Notes: generated by a model from the sequence alone, not told the origin. 53,913 bases of DNA from Oopsacas minuta (GCA_024704765.1 JAKMXF010000085.1:27745-81657), one strand, 5' to 3'. Counted from the first letter of the stretch, positions 20,401 through 30,941 are shown. Numbers and translations: made by a program.

Positions 20401-21071
20401 ACAAATGGTACAGATGATTCCACTATTTCTCACAGAAGAAGGAACCTCTTCCTCAATGGCACGTCAACGAGTTTTCAGGGATCTCAATGATCCCTAGATT
20501 GTTATGATGATATAGAACTTGTTTGACGTTTTCGTTTCTCTAGAGCTTCAATATCTAAAATTACAGAGTTGATAGCTAACTATATGAATTTCACGGAGCA
20601 TCCTTATGCTGCTTCTCCTCACTTGTAATTTTGTGCGCACTTCAATTTTTCGCTTCTGGAACGTTCCAGATAATTTATGGAGATGTGATAAACGTAAGTC
20701 AAGCTTTTACCTCTCGTTATATCCAAGATGTTTCTCTGGGTCTCCAAGCTATATACAATTAGTTTGTTAGTTTGCCTGCTGGTTTCAAGAGGTTAGAAGT
20801 CAAAAACAAGTTTTATGAGATTTCTCACTTTCCAGGCGTAGTAGGATTAGTTGACCGAACACACATACGAATCCAAAGACCCTCGAAAATGAAGCAGATT
20901 ATATAAATCAGCATTTTACCACTCAATTAACGTCCAAGCTATTCGCCATTCAGATGGCATTTTTAGTCATGTGTTGGCAGGTTTGCTGGGCCTGTTCACG
21001 ATTCACGGATCTGGAAGATTTCAGGTGTTGGGATCCATGATGAAAATAACTTTTCAATAGGGGAGGATATA
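20401..21071 (+). pseudogene. PIF/Harbinger transposase, N-terminal part
   Basis: The plus strand carries a decayed HARBI1-type nuclease. The clearest block, at 20835-21060, reads GVVGLVDRTHIRIQRPSK, then HSINVQAIRHSDGIFSHVLA and IHDENNFSIGEDI. The Asp of the 'vDgTHi' motif is present (VDRTH). Earlier parts (20600-20830) are recognisable only in shifted frames. The reading stops at 21071 where a Tc1 element is inserted at TA. Its C-terminal continuation in the same frame is at 7558-7802. Confidence 0.85.
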
Positions 21072-22268
21072 CAGGGTTAGGCATAAGTTCTGCAACAAGT
21101 ATAAACTAGAATATTTGTATTTTACCATAATAGTAGTTGAAATTCGTAATGGATTAGTGAATATACATACTAAGGATACGAAATTAATCTAGTTCTTCAA
21201 ATGTATTGCCCTTTGCTGCGATGAGTAGGCTCAATCGCTTATAGAAATTATCGACAGCAGCACGCAACACGTCCTCACTGATTAAATCTCACTCTCTTCT
21301 CAAGGAAAACTTCAGACTTTCAACATTCTTGTGAGGCTCTGCACATACCCTGGACTCTAAGGTGGACCATATACAGAAATCCATAGGATTTGTATCTGGA
21401 GAAGAGGCCGGTCATTCTTCAGTTGATATAAATTCTGGTGCATTGAGTTTCAACCACTCAGATATCATTTGGCTTTGTGGGAGGGAACGGAATCTTGCTG
21501 GAACACCCAATGCGTGCCATTGAAGTGCTCACCAGCCCAAGGCTTCAATGCACACACCTCTTTGTTAATTTTCGCCCCTTTGTCAATGCACACCAGAGGT
21601 GTCTGAGCATCAGAGGTAATAGCTACCCAAATGATGACCGATGCAGGTTTTTGAGTTCTTTTGATTGTATGTATTGATGACGATATAGAATTTTGATCTG
21701 GAGCAAGAATTCGACTGTTGGTGATTATATGCCATTTCTACGGTAAGAATCTTCTCATCGAAGAAAACAATACTCTGGTGCATGCAACCAGTGAACCATT
21801 TCTCAGAATCAGACAATTTTCATACCTACGCCTCTTATTCACCTCAGAAAGTAACTGTACCTCTAGAAACTTCCAGTATTTCAAGCCTAAATCCTCTTTT
21901 ACTATCCTCACCATACTTCTGGTTGAAATATTGTAGTCTTTTGCCATGCCTTGGATGCTTCTGACGGGATTCTCCCGACCCTCTCTCGGACGAGCTTCCA
22001 CCAGCAGGAGTACGAACAGAATGAAGTCTACGTTTTCTGAACCTTCCTGGGTACTCCCAGTTTCCTTGTAGCGTTTGATGGTACGGTAGACTATCCATCT
22101 GCTTATGGACAGTATTTTTGATATTACGGAAGCTGACTTGCCTCCATTATGGTACAAGATTATCAATGACCGTTTTGCTTCTTTGTTCATAAATCAAAAA
22201 ATTTTCTAGTAGGACGCAATACTCTAAATATTGTTTTAAAAGATATTGAAGATAATATATGATAAATA
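21072..22268 (-). mobile_element. DD37D Tc1-type element copy A, interrupted by mariner
   Basis: The left terminal repeat begins at 21072 (CAGGGTTAGGCATAAGTTCT) after TA. The minus-strand transposase starts at an ATG at 22190 (MNKEAKRSLIILYHNGGKSA) with a paired helix-turn-helix (IVYRTIKRYKETGSTQ). The catalytic part (21200-21830) keeps FFDEKILTVEMAYNHQQSNS and QQDSVPSH. It is broken by several frameshifts and a deletion of about 24 bp near 21551 relative to copy B. The right end is absent here because a mariner begins at 22269. The missing right end is at 7484-7557. Confidence 0.9.
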
Positions 22269-22564
22269 CAAAGGGATTTCAAGTAGTGCGTAACCTTAGC
22301 TATTGCTATCATTGTTTAACCACATGTATTTACTATTTGCATCTAATTTATAGCTTAGATTTTGTCCATTTAGGACACCATACTTTGTGGAAATTGATTT
22401 GATATTTTTTGAGATACACCCTTTTGAAGATAATGTTATAGCAACCACAGAGGAATTTATGGCTTCAAAATCTAATGAATTTCTACTTGAACAAAGAGCA
22501 TACATCAAAATCCGCTCATTACTCGGCGATACGCCAAGGAATATCCACCAAGATTTACTACAGG
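22269..22564 (+). mobile_element. mariner 5' half, cut by gap
   Basis: The terminal repeat starts at 22269 after TA (CAAAGGGATTTCAAGTAGTG). The gene start MASKSNEFLLEQRAYIKIRS then LLGDTPRNIHQDLLQ (22459-22564) is a mariner N-terminal domain. It ends at the unknown base 22565. The 3' half with the matching end is at 7039-7483. Confidence 0.88.
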
Positions 22565-22565
22565 N
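22565..22565. other. Single-n contig joint K3/K4
   Basis: A plus-strand mariner interior on the left meets the C-terminal end of a minus-strand DD37E relic on the right, so the sides are unrelated. Confidence 0.8.
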
Positions 22566-22723
22566 CAGCATTACGTCTACAGTGTGTATCATGATTATTG
22601 TCGGGTTCTAGGAAATATCTCAAAACACAAAAAAGTGGATCGTTTAAGCTAATTATTTATTTATGTAATCTCCATCGCATTCTATAACTGATCTAATCCT
22701 ATTAGGCATACTTGCTACTGAAT
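22566..22723. repeat. 158-bp exact direct repeat, copy 1
   Basis: Every base from 22566 to 22723 is repeated at 29875-30032. This copy abuts an n on its left, and the other abuts an n on its right. It contains the C-terminal codons of the DD37E gene. It is most likely the overlapping end of two contigs. Confidence 0.95.
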
Positions 22724-23760
22724 TTTCTAAAATTTTTGGATCAATGCCCTCACAAGATTTTTTCACTTAAGAAATTAAATAGTCCCGCTTCCTCACATTC
22801 TCTATTTGGCTGACACTTTTTTCAGAATAGACCATAGATTCTCAATAGGATTGGGGTCAGGCGAGTTTCCTGGCCATTCTTCTTTTTTCTAAATCTTTGG
22901 GAAATTCTTTTCACACAAGGACTGAGTCAAATTTGTAGTGTATGCTGCAGCACTATCCTGCATAAAAATAAAACTGGACATATCTGAGGGCATTGATAGC
23001 TGTAATATTGTCCCATTTTCTGAGTCGCGTTCGATTGCATCCTTACAGGCTTTATTCAAAATATAGTTCCGATATTAGCACCCATTTATTGTTTGTTTTG
23101 GATGCGCTATATGGAGTTCAGAGACACCTCGATGGGACATCATGCCCCAGACATGAATTTTCCCTGGAATTTTAACTTGAACGCAAGGTTCAACATGTGT
23201 CCGAATCTTTAGCCCAAACCCTGTCGTTCTGTCGGTTTGGAATATTGAACAATTGAAAAGGTGCTTCATCAGACCACAATTCCTGTTTCCAATATTCGAC
23301 AGTCCATTCTTTGCGAGATTCTACAAATTTGAGTCGTTTTTCCTTCATTTTCTTCGTCAATCGCGACCTTTTAGGCCTTTGTAAGATTTCGCGACAATAT
23401 TATCCCGAAGATAACGATGAACGGTCGAATGCGATATGGGATAGCCCCTTGGGGTCACTATGTCAGCCAATTTCCTAGTAGATTTGCATCTTTTTCCGGG
23501 AGATATCGAAATTATAATTTGGCGGCCTTTTCGACACTTGAATTCCTCCCCGGATGGCTACAGTTTTTTGAGATTTTCCGAACTTCTGCTTGCGCCACCA
23601 CCGTTCGATTGATCTCAAACTAATTTGGAGCTTTAATACTACGTCTTTCTGGGTCATGCTAGCATTTAGCATGCCAATAGCTTGATTACGGATTCCAAAA
23701 CATGATATTTGACACTCATTTCCGAATGTACCAAGGAGCGTCAATGTGAAATATTTTCTA
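22640..23760 (-). pseudogene. DD37E transposase relic (second lineage)
   Basis: The N-terminal part at 23475-23730 reads RNQAIGMLNASMTQKDVVLK then SIERWWRKQKFGK, a helix-turn-helix. The core has GKIHVWGMMSHRGVSELHIA (near 23130-23190). The second Asp is present in MQDSAAAYTTNLTQS, and NSPDPNPIENLWSIL holds the final Glu. I count 37 residues between them, one being a stop. The tail near 22690-22730 reads ASMPNRIRSVIECDGDYINK in frame. Terminal repeats could not be defined. It is interrupted by several stops. Confidence 0.82.
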
Positions 23761-23877
23761 AGAAATACGATCAGCCCAAAGTAGCTAAGAATTGTTTTAG
23801 ATGGCATTAACGTGATACTTTACGATACTGCATAATTAATTGAAATCTAATTAAGGTTGTAATTCAATCCGTTACTA

Positions 23878-24166
23878 CAGTAGAACCTCCGAGATCCAGG
23901 CAGTGTGGGACCGGAGGGTGCCAGGATCTCGGAAATATCATTAACTCTATGGTAGTTACAACCTATAATATACATATGAGTTTCCATAGATATGCTAACT
24001 CTGTTATTAATTTACATACGGTATACAAACGTAATCTAATATGAAATATAGTAACTGACGTTAACGTTAGTATGAGGAGAATTATATGAAACGCTGAAAT
24101 TCTTTTGAACCGATTTAAAATAAGGGTGCCCGTATATTGGAGGTCCGGACCTCGGAGGTTCGACTA
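23878..24166. mobile_element. pogo/Tigger-like MITE, 289 bp
   Basis: The left end after TA reads CAGTAGAACCTCCGAGATCC. The right end reversed reads TAGTCGAACCTCCGAGGTCC and is followed by TA. A short imperfect copy of the end lies just inside the left end (about 23908-23938). No gene inside. It truncates the hAT relic on its right. Confidence 0.75.
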
Positions 24167-24189
24167 TATATGAATATTGTTACTACCCG

Positions 24190-25800
24190 GAAACATTATG
24201 ATATACCCTGTAGACATTCGCACAATGACTCATACATTGTATAGAAGCTATCAAAACAAGTATGGCGCTCCACCCACCATGTTTTATAGAGTCCAACAAG
24301 CTTTGTCTTATGCATATCAGGTGCCAAATTCTTTACTATTCTTTCAAGAAATCGATGCCTTTTGGGAGACTTATTAAAGGGCAGGAAAACAGCATTGAGG
24401 GCATCAATCATATTCCTGATTGCAGGCAGTTTACAAGTACTGGCAATGCTTAGATTGAGTACATGGCTGTTACAATGTACATACAATGCACGTGGGGATA
24501 CTTGTCTTATCCTTGTTTGTACCCCAACTTTATCAGATGACATACAGCGGCACCATCATAGCTTTGAACCCTTGCTTCAGTAAGATCGACGTGGTTATGT
24601 TTGAGGCTTTCGATAATAGCATTGGCTATTGTTTCCCCAGTTGCCCTCTCAAGATACAGGAAACCAAAGGAAAATTCTCTGGTTTCGTTACCATCAAGTC
24701 ACCTCAGACACACGGATAGAATCTCTTGATTGCTATGAGGATCTGTAACTTCATCAGTCATAATAGCAAAGGTGTTATCAAATAGCAGGCTTCGCGTATT
24801 TTCCTTTCGAATATATTCAGCTACTAAATCAATAACTTCGTTCTGGATTCTTTTTTCCACTTTCGAGATGTTCCCGTAAAACAACATCACGCCTGAACGT
24901 CATCTCAAGAATTGCCCAAAAATAACCTTTATTGGAAGATATACTTGTATTGTCATCCCTGTGGCCACGAATTGATAAATTCTGCTTCCCATACAATACT
25001 ACAGCTTCAATGACACTCTTCAAGATGTGGCGGTGCTTCATATATACCTCTTGGTTAGCCTGATTTATGATGAATGGTAGGGATGTTTCGGGGGCTTTTA
25101 GATGTTGCAATAACAGCAAGCCATCTTATACCGTATCTTTGCGATATTGGAGACTTTGATGAAGTTCCAACGCACCATCTTTTCCAGTTGCTCTGCCCAG
25201 CTTAATAAACGGTTTTTTACATGTACGCCACTGTATTTCCTTGTGTCATTTTCTGATGAAAATATCATACAATAATTGCAGACTCCTCCACCACCAGCAG
25301 GACTGTACACTAACCACCCATATCGTTCCAGGCAAGAGTGCTGGAAGACGAGAATTTCTTCTGTTTTGTTTTTCCAAGAACAATCGTCTATTTTATAAAC
25401 GCCTAGAAATTTTTTCCAGGAGTAAAGTCGTGTGACAGATAGTTGGCCTTTGCATCGTCACTGAGATTTCTTACTATGACATTACCCTTTAAGATATCTC
25501 CAACATCATAAAGTGATATTAGGAAAGCAGACTCAGTAACTATAAAGTCTGAATTCTGTGGGGATGAATTTGTGACATCTGGAACATGGGGCTCAGTGAA
25601 TATATTAACCCCTGATGAAGTATTCGAAACATCCACCACATTCGGCGAGTCAGAAATTTGAATATCTTGGGAATGCACTGAAGAAGTAGCACCTACTTCA
25701 GGTGGTTGAGAATTACTAGTGGGCTGTACCTCAATAATCAATTTTCTTTCGTTAATGTAACTCCTTGCTCTCATTGATATGCTAAACGCCAACAAAGTTT
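24190..25800 (-). pseudogene. hAT transposase relic with TTF zinc finger and DUF4371
   Basis: N-terminal low-complexity region at 25410-25795 (SQPPEVGATSSVHSQDIQIS). A TTF-type finger follows near 25255-25330 (YSPAGGGGVCNYCMIFSSEN), then MLLLQHLKAPETSLPFIINQ, LSIRGHRDDNTSISSNKGYF and FAIMTDEVTDPHSNQEILSV (24715-24780), which holds the first catalytic Asp. The last part reads LYVHCNSHVLNLSIASTCK (24450-24500). The C-terminal dimerisation domain is missing. The relic stops next to the MITE at 23878-24166. At least five frame changes. Confidence 0.8.
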
Positions 25801-26225
25801 GGTGTAATTCAGGAGCATCTCTCTTCTAAGCCGACATCCAGTTTAGACCTGAAAATCAGAATGTATGTAGATGTTAGAGTGAATACGAACAAAAATGATA
25901 TAAAACTAATGTGACCGATATTTTTTGAAGGATGAGTTTGAACCCATAGGTTAATTCTACCTCAATTCATCCAGCCATTTCACCAACATCAACCTATTTC
26001 TCTGAAACTCGCTGTGACTATTAGCTAGTTATTGCATCTATTGACTGACAGCTGTTACTTATTAATTTATGAAACAATACAGGTACACAATCAGCACTGA
26101 TACGGATTACAGTATTAGATATGAGAATAACAAATATTAGTAAACTTGTTGTTAATATCTCAATTTTGTCCAGGTTTGATTTAATTCCTTCAGAAAGGGG
26201 GGTCCGGTCCCCTTGGGACTGCCTC
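25801..26225. other. No gene recognised
   Basis: Flank of the hAT relic. GGGGGGTCCGGTCCCCTTGG at 26198-26217 resembles sequence just inside some hAT ends, but I could not pair it with another end. Confidence 0.3.
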
Positions 26226-26560
26226 TGATCTGATTACACGAAAGAGTCAACATGGTCACGTTAACAGTGAATTGAACATCTTCATAGAGTCTGGGCGTGT
26301 TTATTGGTCACAGGTTCTAAAGAGAGTAATTGCTGCAGTAAAATTCCTTGGATCCAGCGGATTGACTTTCCGCGGAACTGATGAAAGATTTAATAGTATT
26401 TACTCAAGCAACTATATTAACACCCTAGAGCTTCTTGCAAAGTTCGATGCATATATTGCTGGTCACATCGCCAAATACGCGGACAAAGTGCGTGGGAGTG
26501 TGCCATATTTATCTTCCACTATATTGCTGATGAGTTCATCGCTGTGATCGCAGAGAAAAT
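26226..26560 (+). pseudogene. hAT transposase fragment (DUF4371)
   Basis: The plus-strand reading VYWSQVLKRVIAAVKFLGSS, then LTFRGTDERFNSIYSSNYIN and LLAKFDAYIAGHIAKYADKV, matches the DUF4371 region of ZMYM1-like hAT transposases ('vIkfLa.rgLafRG.de......nGnylelLell..yDp.la.Hi'). It is open for about 95 codons and then stops. It is opposite in strand to the neighbouring hAT relic, so it is a separate insertion. Confidence 0.8.
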
Positions 26561-26789
26561 AACTGATACGATCGTACAGTGTGACAGGGTGAAATTGGGA
26601 AAATGTTTAGAGATATTTTTCTAATAAAGTGATATCTTAGTTTTCTATAACTAAACTATACAAACAACATACACAACTACACTATCAAGTCCACTAGTAC
26701 TTAATCTTCTGACTACAACTTTTCTTTACTAAAACTACCGTTTTCCTCATAGTGTTTTGACGAAAATGATCCCCCTATTGTGCAATCTA

Positions 26790-27410
26790 CAGGGGAATTC
26801 AATAAATACTAATAATACCATACTAAAACTATAAATACTTCTGTAAAGTTGGTGATTATTGCTATGAATGTTCAAAGTAGTCTCCTTTATACTCTACAAC
26901 TGAATTTAGCCTTTTAATCCAGTTTTCAAACGTCTTCCTATACTCATCCTTGGGTTTGACTTCAAGGCATCTGTAAATTGCCCGACCAAAGCTGAGCCGA
27001 TCCTCAAATTCGCGTCCGGAGACGTTATCTTTGAGTTTTCTTAACAACCAGAAGTCACATGGAGCTATATCAGGGGAGTAAGGTGGATGTGGAACTTCGT
27101 GCATACCTGTATCTTTAATTTTTTCCTAACAGCGAAAGATTTATGCTGTCTAGCATTATCGTGCAAAACTTTGAGACCACGAGTTCTAGTCTTTGGACGT
27201 CGTTTAAGATAATATTTTTCGACCTCAGGCAATACCATATCTGTGTAAAATTGTCCTGTGAGTGTCTGACCTTTGAGAACAGGGATTTGGGCAACAGGAC
27301 CTAAGTCATCGAAAAATGCAGTACAAGACCTTCGGGGCACGGAAGTCGGACACACAAACAGCTGGGGCTACCTCTCCCTTCTTTAGCCATACCCTGCCAT
27401 CTTGCTTTCT
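26790..27410 (-). mobile_element. mariner copy 1, C-terminal half, cut by N run
   Basis: The left end after TA at 26788-26789 reads CAGGGGAATTCAATAAATAC. On the minus strand the catalytic part contains GLKVLHDNARQHKSF, then HPPYSPDIAPCDFWLLRKLK and ends EYKGDYFEHS near 26872. Upstream it has LTGQFYTDMVLPEVEKYYLK. There is one frameshift near 27105. The reading is cut at 27410 by the N run. Copy 2 (34993-35406) is nearly identical over its whole length, so both inserted recently compared with other elements here. Confidence 0.88.
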
Positions 27411-28288
27411 NNNNNNNNNNNNNNNNNNNNNNNNNNNNNNNNNNNNNNNNNNNNNNNNNNNNNNNNNNNNNNNNNNNNNNNNNNNNNNNNNNNNNNNNNN
27501 NNNNNNNNNNNNNNNNNNNNNNNNNNNNNNNNNNNNNNNNNNNNNNNNNNNNNNNNNNNNNNNNNNNNNNNNNNNNNNNNNNNNNNNNNNNNNNNNNNNN
27601 NNNNNNNNNNNNNNNNNNNNNNNNNNNNNNNNNNNNNNNNNNNNNNNNNNNNNNNNNNNNNNNNNNNNNNNNNNNNNNNNNNNNNNNNNNNNNNNNNNNN
27701 NNNNNNNNNNNNNNNNNNNNNNNNNNNNNNNNNNNNNNNNNNNNNNNNNNNNNNNNNNNNNNNNNNNNNNNNNNNNNNNNNNNNNNNNNNNNNNNNNNNN
27801 NNNNNNNNNNNNNNNNNNNNNNNNNNNNNNNNNNNNNNNNNNNNNNNNNNNNNNNNNNNNNNNNNNNNNNNNNNNNNNNNNNNNNNNNNNNNNNNNNNNN
27901 NNNNNNNNNNNNNNNNNNNNNNNNNNNNNNNNNNNNNNNNNNNNNNNNNNNNNNNNNNNNNNNNNNNNNNNNNNNNNNNNNNNNNNNNNNNNNNNNNNNN
28001 NNNNNNNNNNNNNNNNNNNNNNNNNNNNNNNNNNNNNNNNNNNNNNNNNNNNNNNNNNNNNNNNNNNNNNNNNNNNNNNNNNNNNNNNNNNNNNNNNNNN
28101 NNNNNNNNNNNNNNNNNNNNNNNNNNNNNNNNNNNNNNNNNNNNNNNNNNNNNNNNNNNNNNNNNNNNNNNNNNNNNNNNNNNNNNNNNNNNNNNNNNNN
28201 NNNNNNNNNNNNNNNNNNNNNNNNNNNNNNNNNNNNNNNNNNNNNNNNNNNNNNNNNNNNNNNNNNNNNNNNNNNNNNNNNNNNNNNN
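27411..28288. other. Run of 878 N
   Basis: Unknown sequence. Apparent long open readings across it carry no information. Confidence 1.
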
Positions 28289-28397
28289 ATAGTGATCCTG
28301 TCCTCAATATGTATAGAAAATTTACAAAAGCAAGCAAGAAAACCCACTCTTCTGAACCTCCAGACCAAGAAATTCTTTTCTCACAATTAACTTGCTA
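28289..28397 (+). pseudogene. RAG1/Transib-like C-terminal tail, fragment 3
   Basis: The first 35 codons after the gap read SDPVLNMYRKFTKASKKTH, then PDQEILFSQLTC and a double stop. The tail of the RAG1-like gene at 48247 reads SQSDPVLIGFRNVLK, then IDQDILFNSLIFG and a stop. The shared SDPVL, the Arg, and DQ(D/E)ILF just before the stop make common descent likely. The zinc-knuckle cysteines of the other copy are missing here. The identification rests on a short stretch. Confidence 0.5.
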
Positions 28398-28399
28398 AT

Positions 28400-28785
28400 A
28401 AATAATGATTGAAACAGATGGAAGCACAGGATACAATTTAAATGTGTGTATGTTAAATGTGTGTCTATGATCCAAAATAAGCTTTCTATCGCCTCTAGCA
28501 ACTGAATTTTAAGCTCAAAAACTATAATTTATGATAATATGAAAGGTGTCAATGACGTCATAACTTTTTAATGAGATGACCTAGATTTTTTTTTTATGCA
28601 GAAATCGTTTTCTCAGGGGTAATTTCCTATTGGCTAATAATGCATTATATATCTCTATCTTGCATGGTTTTCCTATTTCCATTTAACCCCCCAAAAATGT
28701 CCACTGTGCAATGACTGGAGACACTTCGATCGAATAAAATGTCATGGAAACTCTCTCTATCATCGCCGATGACTCTCGATCTACA
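28400..28785. other. No feature recognised
   Basis: AT-rich sequence after the RAG1-like tail. No coding signal I can support. It may contain the 3' flank of that element. Confidence 0.3.
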
Positions 28786-28787
28786 TA

Positions 28788-29865
28788 GGCGGTCCCAGAA
28801 TTTGAAAAAAGGGGGGTCTATTTTACAAAGTTCCAGACGCAATTTCTGAGGATAAAAGATATATTATATTTGATATGAATATACTTGCATATTATAAATG
28901 TAAGTTTTTTATCGTATCTAGTCAAATAACACACAACTGGAAAACACTTTCCTTAGTTTGTTTTCTATGAATTTCAAGCAAATATAATGTAAGTTGATAC
29001 CCATACTATGATGCATATTCTTCAGCGCTAGCCCAGAGAGTCGCTCTTGTCCCATCGTGATACGAAGGTAGCTTTTTACCCGGCGAAGACATGAGAATGA
29101 GCACTCTGACTCACAACTTCGAATTGGAAGGGTGCATCCAATTTTTAGTAGGGTTAGAATGTTGGGAAAAATATCTTCATTTGCATGACTTAGACACTCG
29201 GACAAGTTTAGTGATAATTGATTGGGCTCCTTGGAACTCCAATAGCGCTGCAATTCCTTCATTTCAGATCTAAGTGAAGAACTAAATGGCAGGTCTGGTT
29301 CCCAAAACATTAGTCCAATTACAACAGGCTCTAAGTCAACAGTACCTAATGTAGTGGCACCGGGGAGTAATGCAAGGATCTCTATGCCTTTCTTTCCTCA
29401 GGATTGAATCGACTGTTAGATTCAGCTAATGAATAGTCAGCAAACGGTATTGCCAAATTTCGCAGGTAACACTCCCTTGGACATGTACTTGGAGCATTAG
29501 CTCTGTATCTTTGTCGAGAAGATCTAGGTCCAGCTCCTCTAGGAGATTTCATATTAGCCCCACCTTCGAGGTAAAGTGGATAAGTTCTTCATACCAGTTG
29601 TTGTACTCATCTTCAATATCATACCTTAAGGCAGTGTGATTGGATCTTTGGTCCGGTCGATCATCTCACATGCCTGATAGATATCCAGGTCCCTTTTCTG
29701 CAGCTTGGAATCAATGGACCTGATGATCTCTAATGTATTCTTTGCAATAATGAACCCGATGATAGTTGCTGATGAATCCAGATTGGACAAAAGCCCCTGT
29801 GCCTTAGATCTTGTATCCTGATCCCAATGACCACTCTAAGTATCCTCGTAAATTTAATGATAGCT
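28788..29865 (-). pseudogene. hAT transposase, C-terminal half with outer end
   Basis: The dimerisation domain at 28918-29300 reads LPIRSCESECSFSCLRRVKS then YLRITMGQERLSGLALKNMH, typical of ZMYM1/52-kDa-repressor-like hAT proteins. Degenerate upstream parts reach 29860 (TLEIIRSIDSKLQKRDLDIY). An end-like CATAGGCGGTCCCAGAATTT stands at 28788. The N-terminal half is not on this contig. The N-terminal relic at 35790-36700 is of the same branch, but a link is unproven. Confidence 0.75.
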
Positions 29866-29874
29866 AGATGGATC

Positions 29875-30032
29875 CAGCATTACGTCTACAGTGTGTATCA
29901 TGATTATTGTCGGGTTCTAGGAAATATCTCAAAACACAAAAAAGTGGATCGTTTAAGCTAATTATTTATTTATGTAATCTCCATCGCATTCTATAACTGA
30001 TCTAATCCTATTAGGCATACTTGCTACTGAAT
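29875..30032. repeat. 158-bp exact direct repeat, copy 2
   Basis: Identical to 22566-22723, followed directly by n at 30033. The sequence to its left is the true flank of the DD37E relic if the two contigs are merged. Confidence 0.95.
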
Positions 30033-30033
30033 N
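30033..30033. other. Single-n contig joint K5/K6
   Basis: Separates the 158-bp repeat from the end of a plus-strand Tc1-type gene that has no partner on the left. Confidence 0.8.
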
Positions 30034-30183
30034 TAAAGGCAAAAGGCGGTTATATCGAATAGAATTGGATAGGAAGATTTATTATAATATGCTTTAACTG
30101 TCAGTGAAAATTTGGATTGAAAGGATAACGAGTTTAGGAAAAACCATAGTATATTCGTGTATCAGAACTTAATTGTCACCCTG
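30034..30183 (+). mobile_element. Right end of a Tc1-type element with last codons
   Basis: The first bases after the gap read in frame KAKGGYIE and a stop (30035-30062), the usual end of Tc1-type transposases. About 120 bp later a terminal repeat ends at 30183 before TA. Reversed it reads CAGGGTGACAATTAAGTTCT. It resembles the left end at 43610 (CAGGGTGTCTAATATGTTCT), which also lacks a partner. Confidence 0.75.
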
Positions 30184-30231
30184 TAGTTGTGTTATATCTG
30201 CACGTATATCACGTGTATATTCTGATTAATT

Positions 30232-30642
30232 GTGCAGTTAGAGTCTGTGAGTGTTCGGGAAACGCTATTGATTAGCAGTAGACCATACATTCCTGACTCT
30301 CACTCGGCAATCTCTGTTCATAATATGTATATTATCAATTCTCAATTGAATTCTTTGTGTAACTTCATTTCAACATTTTCACACCCATTGTATTGTTTGC
30401 ACACATATATCGTACTGGTGTATCGTACTTATTTTGAGGCGCTGATACTACTATGGGATTATGAAGGTTTGAAAAATGTCCAAATTTGGTCAATATTCTG
30501 GGATGATGATACCGTCATGAATCCAACATGCGACAGGAGGGATAACAACGCTATCATTGGAATAGAACAAAGTAAGACAACTAGAAAAGAATGTTTCAAA
30601 TTGGAAATACTCAGGTTAGTATGGTGTACACCAGAGGCGTAG
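30232..30642 (+). other. Unrecognised open stretch, 136 codons
   Basis: An open reading from a TTG/CTG-like start, with no ATG at its beginning, that I do not recognise. It holds mixed hydrophobic and polar residues (FISTFSHPLYCLHTYIVLVY) without a domain motif. Length alone does not make it a gene in such AT-rich DNA. Probably chance. Confidence 0.15.
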
Positions 30643-30777
30643 CTAAGTATGGCATCTGGGGCCAAAGCTGCAACTTACTGTGCTGCACCCTATATTCAAT
30701 GTATTTACATAGGTTTCTATAATAGTGCCCACAAGAATGTGTCGGATGCAGCATCCTAATTCCCTGGCATTTTCTAA
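30632..30777. repeat. hAT-like terminus fragment
   Basis: CAGAGGCGTAGCTAAGTATG at 30632 has the form of a hAT end (CAgaGGCGTAGC). The 8 bases before it are GTGTACAC, but no matching right end or duplication was found. Confidence 0.3.
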
Positions 30778-30835
30778 TTGTTTCAGAATGTCAGTAAACA
30801 CCAGAGGCGTGGTGTTTACTGACATTCTGAAACAA
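30778..30835. repeat. Perfect 25-bp hairpin with 8-base loop
   Basis: The arms 30778-30802 and 30811-30835 are exact reverse complements (starting TTGTTTCAGAATGTCAG), and the loop is AGAGGCGT. The loop with its neighbours repeats the ACACCAGAGGCGT found at 30629-30640, next to the hAT-like terminus. It may be a fold-back left by an insertion and excision event. Confidence 0.85.
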
Positions 30836-30941
30836 GGAAAATATAACAAAACTATTCATGTAATCTGCACGCTCACAATCTCAAGGATTTTCGAAAATTG
30901 ATCAGATGATATAAGCAAAGTTATGCTGTGATGGCTGTAAG

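Noticed and set aside
25403-25795. Ser/Thr/Pro-rich ORF as an independent secreted or regulatory protein
   Set aside because: It leads directly into the TTF/DUF4371 hAT relic and is best read as its N-terminal linker.
27301-28398. Long open reading frames of about 300-360 codons on both strands
   Set aside because: They cross the run of N, which reads as open by default. Only the few real codons at each side count.
30232-30642. 136-codon ORF as a host gene
   Set aside because: No ATG at the start, no motif, and composition like the surrounding AT-rich DNA.
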